Assembly (NCBI RefSeq): GCF_001279775.1
Contig: NZ_LGDG01000017.1
Location: 92,719-156,718 of the forward strand
Origin: Streptomyces sp. MMG1533
Lineage (GTDB): Bacteria; Actinomycetota; Actinomycetes; Streptomycetales; Streptomycetaceae
Direction: 5' to 3'
Length of the DNA: 64,000 nucleotides
Shown here: piece by piece, positions 1 to 6,279 of the stretch
Layout of the letters: every line of letters starts with the position of its first letter
Numbering within the stretch: position 1 is the stretch's first letter
Notes under the pieces: model-generated
Seen by the model: the letters and a program-made list of their open reading frames with translations, nothing else
Told to the model about the DNA's origin: nothing
Databases searched by the model: none
Translations under genes and position numbers: made by a program

Positions 1-1
1 C

Positions 2-1042
2 AGCCCTCACCTCTCCATTATCAAATACATTGGCGAAGTGAAGTCGGGTACTGGGAAAAACGCAGAGAAACCGCTGGACAGGCTGGTCTGGCTCCGAGGT
101 CTGCGTGAACTCGTGGGTGCTGACGCCGCAGAACTGACGATGGCCAGAGGCATCAGCGGCCGCATCCGCGACCTGGGCCGCAGCCTGGATGTCTCGGCCC
201 AGAGCGTCCAGGATTTCGAGCGCAGGGAAATCAACGCCGTTGGAAAGATGGCGGATCTTGGATCCCATGGCGTCAGCGCACTGTCTTTGGAGCGCGAGGT
301 TCGAGAAACATGCAAGAGGGTAGCCGACCTGGAGCGGGCGTTCTGGTTCCTGCGCGGCGAAGTTCTTTTCCTTGACCCATTTCTGGCGATCAAGCAGCTG
401 ATCGATCTCCTTCAGGGAATCAGCAAGTACTGGACCCCTCGGCTCCAAGACGAGGAGGCTCGTGCCGTTAGGTGGTTGGCCTCAGAAAGCGTCAGCATCC
501 TCACCCTGAAATTGGTTGCCGCTTCTTCGGCCGCCGTCACGCTCGACAGAAGCGACTGGGACGCTCTCGTTTCGGAACGCCTTGCAGAGGGTGCCGTTCC
601 GATGCATCAGATGAGGAAAATCTCAGGCTCGGTTGACAAGTTTGTTGCCGGGATTCTGTCCGCTGCGAAGGTTGCTCCCGAGATTCGCACCGAGGCGATC
701 GGCGCCTTCATGCCCGAGCCTCCGGACTATTCCGCCTCCCTGGCAGAACTCTGCTGGAGGCTGAAGAGCGACGCACCGGTTGCCCGGGTCCTTCCTCGAC
801 AAATGGATATTCTTATCTTCGAAAGGCTGACTCGCCAAAGGTATATCGATAACTCCGTAGTCGGGCGTCTCGGTCTGGCGAGGGAAACTTTTGGGCGCTC
901 GCGGCGCCTGATCTCCGCCTTCCTTCGAGGATGCGGGGCCAGTTTCGACGAGTTGGAGAAAGCGATGACCGGCCCTGCTATGCCTGGTGGCGGGATCGCT
1001 GTCGAGATTCACTCGGGCGATGCAGATCCTTCAGAAACGTGA
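2..1042 (+). CDS. Restriction-endonuclease-like (PD-(D/E)XK) protein, 5' end cut off by the window
   Basis: The frame is open to the left edge and reads LSIIKYIGEVKSGTGKN before the first possible start (GTG at 38), so the true start probably lies upstream. The beta-strand ending in GEVKSG fits the ExK half of a PD-(D/E)XK nuclease core. It is followed, as in that fold, by a helix and then a strand-helix segment (AELTMARGISGRIRDLGRSL) where these nucleases have their fourth core strand. The remaining roughly 270 residues are mostly helical and I do not recognise them. The upstream Asp of the active site would lie outside the window. GC content is visibly lower than in the core genes, which fits acquired DNA. 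Nuclease assignment is an inference from a short motif. Confidence 0.5.
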   Translation, partial: SPHLSIIKYIGEVKSGTGKNAEKPLDRLVWLRGLRELVGADAAELTMARGISGRIRDLGRSLDVSAQSVQDFERREINAVGKMADLGSHGVSALSLEREVRETCKRVADLERAFWFLRGEVLFLDPFLAIKQLIDLLQGISKYWTPRLQDEEARAVRWLASESVSILTLKLVAASSAAVTLDRSDWDALVSERLAEGAVPMHQMRKISGSVDKFVAGILSAAKVAPEIRTEAIGAFMPEPPDYSASLAELCWRLKSDAPVARVLPRQMDILIFERLTRQRYIDNSVVGRLGLARETFGRSRRLISAFLRGCGASFDELEKAMTGPAMPGGGIAVEIHSGDADPSET

Positions 1043-1296
1043 GGCTGGCTGGGCAGGGCACAGAGCTTAGCGCGAAAAGTTCGCCGTGCCGGTTATTGTA
1101 AGAAGGATGTGACGCTGCTTCTCATTCAGCCATGAACATCGCGGAACTGTAGGCAGAGCCCCTTTCAAGGAGCGGCATCACCACTGATGGGGATTCAGAG
1201 ACTGCGGACAGAGCCGTTCTCAAATAGCGCCATCAACCCGAGCACGCCCTGTGATCTTTCACGGCCTCCTTTCGTGCCGGCCCGTCAGGGCTTTCG

Positions 1297-2307
1297 TCAT
1301 CGTTCTGGCGCAAGCGTCCAGTACACGTCCCCTGAGCCAGGGCAGATCCGCCACCCCTCCAGAATGCCGGTCGTCGTCAGGTGGCTGAGTACACCGTGGA
1401 ACCCTTGATGATGCATGCTGCAGTCACGGATGATCCGGTCGCATTCGCTCCGACCCTCTCCCGAGGACGGATCGCTGTGCGCCGCGAGATAGAGGCCCGA
1501 CAGCCGAAGTCGGGGCTCTGCCGTCCGGATCCGCGCGGGGCATCCGGTACGCACTGCCCAGTCGGCAGCGCGCCGCCGGTCGGGTCGGGCAGGTGACTGT
1601 GCCAGCAGGGTGGCATCGCGAAGCTGCGCGGTGACTCCGGCCCTCTGGGGACTGTCCGCCGTGGTCAGCCAACGTGCCTGCTCAAGCTCGCGGCAGGCCT
1701 CTATCGTCTCGATGCGAAGACCGCGCAGCAGACCCGCGGGAAGCTCGACCTGCATGGATGCGTTCATGCGCAACGCGCATTGCAGGGCGAGAAGCCTCGC
1801 CCCGGCGGAAATGTCCTGGGGCAGGGCCACAGCCAGGTAGCCGAGGATCTCGCCCACCCGGACCCGCTCTCCTGGGCCTCTGGAGCGCCGGCTGCGGCGC
1901 GGCCTCGCGGATGGCGGATGGAGCGGTGCGGCCAGCACGGTGTCGGGCACGATGGCGGCCTGCGCAGTAGCCGCAGCACAGGCACCACAGGTGTCGGCAA
2001 GGCGCCAGATGCGGCCACCGCGTTCGCAGGCCAGGAGCAGGCGGATGGGCCCGGCGCACCCGCGGTGGGGGCGATGCCAAATACAGCCGCTTTCATGGCA
2101 CTGGCAGGTGAGCAGATGAGGCGCGCGAAGGTCGCCGCGGGCGTGACGGGCGAGGTGGGCAAGGGCTGCCGAACGCGCGGACGCGGCGGAGACCTGTCGG
2201 CCGTCTTGGGGGCACTGCTGGCAGACGAGGACGAGCTCGCCGGTCTGGCGCCTGAGTTCCACCGTCCAGGTCCGCGGCGCCTGAGGGCACACGGTGCGCA
2301 GCCTCAT
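1297..2307 (-). CDS. Cysteine-rich hypothetical protein with winged-helix-like C-terminus
   Basis: A 336-residue protein; ATG at 2307 is preceded by a good GGAAAGGGGAA ribosome site. The frame is open further upstream, but that stretch lies antisense to the XRE gene. The N-terminal 120 residues carry several Cys pairs and His (CPQ...VCQQC, CQCHESGC, CGAC), suggesting one or two zinc-binding modules. The last 60 residues (GFHGVLSHLTTTGILEGWRICPG..DVYWTL) look like the recognition helix and wing of a winged-helix domain. It is divergent from the small XRE regulator and shares its promoter region with three palindromes, so it is the likely target of that regulator. Biochemical function is unknown; a DNA-binding role is an inference. 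Confidence 0.6.
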   Translation of the reverse strand: MRLRTVCPQAPRTWTVELRRQTGELVLVCQQCPQDGRQVSAASARSAALAHLARHARGDLRAPHLLTCQCHESGCIWHRPHRGCAGPIRLLLACERGGRIWRLADTCGACAAATAQAAIVPDTVLAAPLHPPSARPRRSRRSRGPGERVRVGEILGYLAVALPQDISAGARLLALQCALRMNASMQVELPAGLLRGLRIETIEACRELEQARWLTTADSPQRAGVTAQLRDATLLAQSPARPDRRRAADWAVRTGCPARIRTAEPRLRLSGLYLAAHSDPSSGEGRSECDRIIRDCSMHHQGFHGVLSHLTTTGILEGWRICPGSGDVYWTLAPER

Positions 2308-2380
2308 GGGTGCCTGTTCCCCTTTCCGGTCCGGCGCGCCAAGCCTCACCGCGCTGTACGGCGGGGCGGCCGACACCGTA

Positions 2381-2461
2381 GTGCAGACCTCTGCCCTCCC
2401 GTCGGGGGGCCACCAGGAGAAATAGGGCAGAGGTCTGCACTGACAGGGCAGGTGTCTGCAC
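2381..2461. promoter_or_regulatory. Triple palindromic operator-like site between divergent genes
   Basis: GTGCAGACCTCTGCCC (2381-2396) is repeated in exact inverted orientation at 2425-2440, and a third copy in the same orientation as the second, matching 14 of 16 bases, lies at 2446-2461. Each copy is itself a short palindrome (GCAGA-2 nt-TCTGC). They lie between the ATG at 2307 and the XRE start at 2476; the third ends 14 bp before that start. This is the arrangement expected for an autoregulating XRE repressor. Confidence 0.65.
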
Positions 2462-2475
2462 CGTCGGATGGTCGG

Positions 2476-2748
2476 GTGACGATCTTGCCGCCCGATCCCG
2501 ACCTCGACGCGCTCAGGCTGGAGCTGGGGCGTCTGCGGGCTGCCCGTGGGTGGAGTTACGACGAGCTCGCGGCGCGCAGCGGCCTGGCCAGGCGCACCGT
2601 GATCGAGATCGAGCAGGGCCGCACCATCGGCACCCTCAAGACGTGGCACGCCCTCGCGCACGCCCTGGACACGCCGTTCGACGAGCTCTTCGCCAACCTC
2701 TGCCACAAGCACGATCTGCCCGGAGCCGGCGACCGCTCCAACAGCTGA
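2476..2748 (+). CDS. Small XRE-family helix-turn-helix regulator
   Basis: A 90-residue protein consisting almost only of a Cro/C1-type HTH: LDALRLELGRLRAARGW, then SYDELAARSGLARRTVIEIEQGR, then a last helix with LHTFDELF-like character (LDTPFDELF). I chose GTG at 2476 because the conserved region begins right after it and the upstream operator copies leave little room; GTG at 2452 is an alternative. No sensor or catalytic domain is present, so it probably acts as a dimeric local repressor of itself and the divergent cysteine-rich gene through the three palindromes upstream. Confidence 0.7.
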   Translation: MTILPPDPDLDALRLELGRLRAARGWSYDELAARSGLARRTVIEIEQGRTIGTLKTWHALAHALDTPFDELFANLCHKHDLPGAGDRSNS

Positions 2749-2909
2749 TCCGGGGCACCCGGCACCAGAGGCGATTCACTCGATCCGGCAACGCGGTATC
2801 GAATGCATGAGCAGCCATTCGCACGGTTATCGCCCCGCTCTGCTCTGCCCGGGGTATCAACCGGGCCGGGCGCTGCCAGCGCGGCGTGTCGGCTGGCAGG
2901 TTCGCCCGC

Positions 2910-3773
2910 ATGTGCTCCTCACCTTCTCCTTCTGCGCGGCGCTGGGACGGCAGCCGCGCGAGCGGACCGCAACGGCGGTCCTTGCGTATCGCCCCCGACA
3001 GCGCCAGCCGACTGCTGCGCTGCGGCCAGACCGCCTACTGCCGCGCGTGCGGCAACCCAGTCGAGTGGTACCTGCGCGGCGACGACCGCCTGGTACAACT
3101 GCATCCGCTCGAATTGCCCGCAGCCCTGGTACCGGAGACCTGCCGGTGGCACGTCAGCCGCGGCATCGCCCACCCCGCGGGCGACGGGAGCAGCTGGTGC
3201 CGGCTGGCGCATGCCCTGCTGTGCCCTGCCCGCCCGGCGCCATCAGCAGCGCCGCAGTTGTCCGAGCTGCGACGGTCTCTCGCCCTGCGCACGCGCCGTC
3301 TGCTCGACGCCGGAGTCCTCGCTCCGCCGCCGGGCGAGGCATCCTGCCGTCCGGCCCGGCCCGTCGTGCAGCTGCTGTACGTCCGCTACCTGGCTTCCCG
3401 TCCCGTCGACGAGATCCAGTGCGTCGCCCAGACGCGGCGCCGAATCCGCTGCACCGCCGACATCTTGAGCCCCGGCGTTTTGCAAGGCGGGTGGACCCTG
3501 GTACCCGTGACTGCGCACCGCGGCCAGCTGGCCCTGCCGTCAGACGTCATGGCCGTCTACAGCCTCTCCGCGCTGCCGTACCAAGAACAGCTGCGCTGGC
3601 GCGCCCAGCGATGTGAACAGCATGCCGCTGCACCCACGGCCGGAGACCTCGCCGTCCCCGACTGGGCGCCCTTCGACCCGTTCCGCCACCACGAGCACAT
3701 CCGCACCCGTCTGCCCACGCATGGGCGCCGCCCCGACCACGGCAGCCACGCAAGATGGCAGGCCCGGTCGTGA
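2910..3773 (+). CDS. DUF6083-like hypothetical protein
   Basis: About 287 residues from ATG 2910; GTG at 2886 is also possible. The N-terminal part has a zinc-ribbon-like CRACGNPVEW segment followed by LHPLELPAALVP, RWHVSRGIAHPAGDGSSWCRLAHALLCP, a pattern I associate with Streptomyces DUF6083 proteins. The second half (RRSLALRTRRLLDAGVL...PVVQLLYVRYLASRPVDEIQCVAQTRRR) is a conserved-looking unknown domain. The stop overlaps the GTG of the next, decayed gene by GTGA, suggesting that the two were once translated together. Function is unknown; this type of protein is usually found in accessory regions of Streptomyces. Confidence 0.6.
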   Translation: MCSSPSPSARRWDGSRASGPQRRSLRIAPDSASRLLRCGQTAYCRACGNPVEWYLRGDDRLVQLHPLELPAALVPETCRWHVSRGIAHPAGDGSSWCRLAHALLCPARPAPSAAPQLSELRRSLALRTRRLLDAGVLAPPPGEASCRPARPVVQLLYVRYLASRPVDEIQCVAQTRRRIRCTADILSPGVLQGGWTLVPVTAHRGQLALPSDVMAVYSLSALPYQEQLRWRAQRCEQHAAAPTAGDLAVPDWAPFDPFRHHEHIRTRLPTHGRRPDHGSHARWQARS

Positions 3774-4237
3774 CGCATCAGTACGCCGTTGAGATCTCCC
3801 TGACTCGCCCGCCTACAGCCGGGAGCGTCACCAGGCCCGGCACTGCTTGACGTTCGCCGCGAGCGCCGATTCCATCCGGCTGATGGCGGTACGGAGGGGC
3901 AACAGCCCAGGTCACGCCCTGCACCGGCCTCGGCGCCGGCTGGATACGGTCCTGCCGATCGACGGCCTGACTACGCACTACCTCGACCGTCAGGGCCGCG
4001 TCCTGCTCAATGTCGTCCGCAGCCGCCGAGCCGACGCACAGATCCGCTAGGTGGCCGTCGGCGGCCTACCACCCCGGGACGGCCTGGGCGAGCGGATCAC
4101 GGCCCACCTCGCGCGAGCAACGCCAACGGCGTCGCCGCCTGGAGGCGCAGCTGCAGCGTTTGCTCACCCACCACGCACCGGAGGAAGTCCTGACCTGTGC
4201 TGCAGACCGACTTCTCCGGGCGCGTCCGCCCGACTGA
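3770..4237 (+). pseudogene. Frameshifted remnant of a hypothetical gene coupled to the DUF6083-like gene
   Basis: Coherent protein-like sequence hops between frames. GTG 3770 reads MTHQYAVEISLTRPPTAG. About base 3825 the sense continues in another frame as ERHQARHCLTFAASADSIRL and runs through HALHRPRRRLDTVLPIDGLTTHYLDRQGRVLLNVV to a stop at 4048-4050. The same frame resumes after that stop with VAVGGLPPRDGLGERITAHLARA, and a final shift gives REQRQRRRRLEAQLQRLLTHHAPEEVLTCAADRLL to a stop at 4235-4237. Two frame changes and one in-frame stop indicate a dead gene of about 150 residues. The intact family is not one I can name. Confidence 0.6.
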
Positions 4238-4310
4238 ATCCACTGTGACGTCCACGACGGCCGCAGCCGCCAACTGTGCCCTCTCCTAGCGCCCTTGTCC
4301 CACGGAGCCC

Positions 4311-5780
4311 TTGTTGCACACCCCCACCCCTGAACAGATCCACGCGGCCGACACGTTCCGTTCCGGCCGGCACCTCGTGCTACAGGCCGGAGCCGGAACC
4401 GGAAAGACCAGCACGCTGTGCCTGCTCGCAGCCGACACAAAACGCCGTGGCCGCTACCTGGCCTTCAACAAGGACATCGCGCGCGATGCCGCGGCCCGCT
4501 TCCCGTCCACAGTGCAGTGCCGCACCGCCCACGCCACCGCCTTCGCAGCCCTCGGCCACCGCTACGCCAACCGTCTCAACAGCCCCCGCCAGCCAGCCTG
4601 GAGGACCGGTCAGGCCCTCGGAATCCAGCGCCCTGTCCGGATCGCAGACCGCGAAATCAACCAGAGAACCCTGTCCCACATCGTGCTGCGCACCGTCACC
4701 CGCTTCTGCTACTCCGCCGACGGCACCCTGGCCCACCACCACGTGCCGCGCCTGCGAGGCCTCGACCTGCCCGCCGAGCGCAGGCAGTTCGTCGATGCCG
4801 TGCTCCCCTTCGCGGCCAAGGCCTGGGCGGATCTGCAACGGCCCGACCACGGCGTCGTCCGCTTCGAACACGACCACTACCTCAAGATGTGGGCGCTGAC
4901 GAGACCGAAGATCGAAGCCGACTTCCTCTTCCTCGACGAAGCCCAGGACACCAACCCGGTTCTGGAGCAGGTGTTCACCGCGCAGCGGGAGCACGCCCAG
5001 CTCGTCATGGTCGGTGACTCGGCGCAGGCCATCTACGGATGGAGAGGCGCGACGGACGTGATGACCGGCTTCGAGGCCGAGCAGCTGACCCTCACACGCT
5101 CGTTCCGGTTCGGGCCGCAGATCGCTGATGAAGCCAACCGGTGGCTCGCGCTCGCCGACGCCCCCATCCGCCTAACAGGAACCACCAGCATTCCCGCAGA
5201 GGTCAGCAACATCGACCACCCCGACGCCGTGCTCTGCCGGACCAATATCGGCGCGATGACGGAGGTCATGCGCCTGCTCGACGAGGGACACCGCGTCGCC
5301 CTCACCCGGGGAGGCCAACAGCTTGCCCAACTCGCTTTCGCGGCACATGACTTGAAAGGAGGACGCCGCACCCATCACCCCGAACTCGTGCTGTTCGCAT
5401 CCTGGGGCGACCTGCAGGACTATGCCGCCCACGATCCGGCCGGCCGTGACCTGCAGCCCTTCGTCGACCTCGTTAACACCCACGGTCCCGACGCCATCCT
5501 CGCTGCCGTGTCCGCACTTGACGATGAGGCACACGCCGACGTCACCGTCTCCACCGCCCACAAGGCCAAAGGCCGCGAATGGTCGACCGTCAAGATCGGC
5601 ACCGACTTTCCCCAGCCCAAGGACATCGATCCCGGCGCGAGCGCGGCCCACCAGGCGGAAGAGCCGGTGAGCGACTCGGACGCCCGCCTCGCCTACGTCG
5701 CCGTCACTCGCGCTCGCCACCGACTCGACCTCGGTGGCCTGGCCCGGAACACCCCCGCACGGCAGACAAAGGGCGGGTGA
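4311..5780 (+). CDS. Compact UvrD/Rep-type superfamily 1 DNA helicase
   Basis: A 489-residue SF1A helicase. Motif I is GAGTGKTS (about 27-34), motif II DEAQD (209-213), motif III QAIYGWRGA (239-247), motif IV/V STAHKAKGREW (about 415) and motif VI YVAVTRARHRL (about 464). It should translocate 3'-5' on single-stranded DNA using ATP. At under 500 residues it lacks most of the 1B/2B insertions of full UvrD (about 700 residues), as do many helicases of mobile elements and phage-defence loci. A TTG start at 4311 or 4314 has ACGGAG just upstream. The C-terminus stops soon after motif VI. It lies in the accessory region with no partner nuclease directly adjacent. Confidence 0.85.
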   Translation: MLHTPTPEQIHAADTFRSGRHLVLQAGAGTGKTSTLCLLAADTKRRGRYLAFNKDIARDAAARFPSTVQCRTAHATAFAALGHRYANRLNSPRQPAWRTGQALGIQRPVRIADREINQRTLSHIVLRTVTRFCYSADGTLAHHHVPRLRGLDLPAERRQFVDAVLPFAAKAWADLQRPDHGVVRFEHDHYLKMWALTRPKIEADFLFLDEAQDTNPVLEQVFTAQREHAQLVMVGDSAQAIYGWRGATDVMTGFEAEQLTLTRSFRFGPQIADEANRWLALADAPIRLTGTTSIPAEVSNIDHPDAVLCRTNIGAMTEVMRLLDEGHRVALTRGGQQLAQLAFAAHDLKGGRRTHHPELVLFASWGDLQDYAAHDPAGRDLQPFVDLVNTHGPDAILAAVSALDDEAHADVTVSTAHKAKGREWSTVKIGTDFPQPKDIDPGASAAHQAEEPVSDSDARLAYVAVTRARHRLDLGGLARNTPARQTKGG

Positions 5781-5885
5781 CTCCAGAAGCCCTGACCAGG
5801 GGTCCGGTGTCGCAGGCAGGCCGCGGGGGTGCGGCCCGGTCCCCGTAGGCCGCACCCGAGTCGGCCTGCGGGGTGCTGGCTGACG

Positions 5886-6116
5886 TCAGCCAGCCCAGCC
5901 GACGTCGATCACCTCGATGCCGCCGAGGAACGCGGTGAAGCAGACCCACGAGCGAGGCCCGAAGACAACTGCCCCGTGCCACCCGCCGGGCTGCGGCCAC
6001 TCACCCGGCCTCACGAGAGCGGAGGCAATCGTCTCCATCACCTCCTTGCGTCCCTCCTGCGGCAGTTCATCCAATGCGTCCTCCACCCGGACCGCCAGGT
6101 CGACCTCGTACGGCAC
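5886..6116 (-). CDS. RelE/ParE-like small protein (putative toxin)
   Basis: A 76-residue protein from GTG 6116. The pattern YEVDLAVRVEDALDELPQEGRKEVMETIASALV, then a Trp/Gly-rich turn, then VVFGPRSWVCFTAFLGGIEVIDVGW matches the helix-hairpin plus beta-sheet layout of RelE/ParE-type ribosome or gyrase toxins, ending on the usual VIDVG strand. No antitoxin-sized gene is adjacent: upstream there is a 163-bp gap and then the end of the STAND NTPase gene on the same strand. It could be an orphan toxin or a repurposed member. Family assignment rests on pattern only. Confidence 0.55.
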   Translation of the reverse strand: MPYEVDLAVRVEDALDELPQEGRKEVMETIASALVRPGEWPQPGGWHGAVVFGPRSWVCFTAFLGGIEVIDVGWAG

Positions 6117-6279
6117 CGTGCACCCCCGTGCTCGTGATCAGCGAAATCCTTACCGTAGGGCTCGGAAGCCGACCGCGCGCAGGCCTGTGGATAACCCCTC
6201 GACGGATCCGGCCCACGCGTCACGCCGACCCCGCTGCGGACTCTGCGTGCCCGTACACGGCATGTATGACAGCCTCGGC

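Noticed and set aside
1154..1237. Two similar 29-bp strings (CAGAGCC...TCAA..AGCG.CATCA) about 55 bp apart, resembling a degenerate repeat-spacer-repeat
   Set aside because: Only two copies, many mismatches, no cas genes and no match to known actinobacterial CRISPR repeats; a chance or short duplication is more likely.
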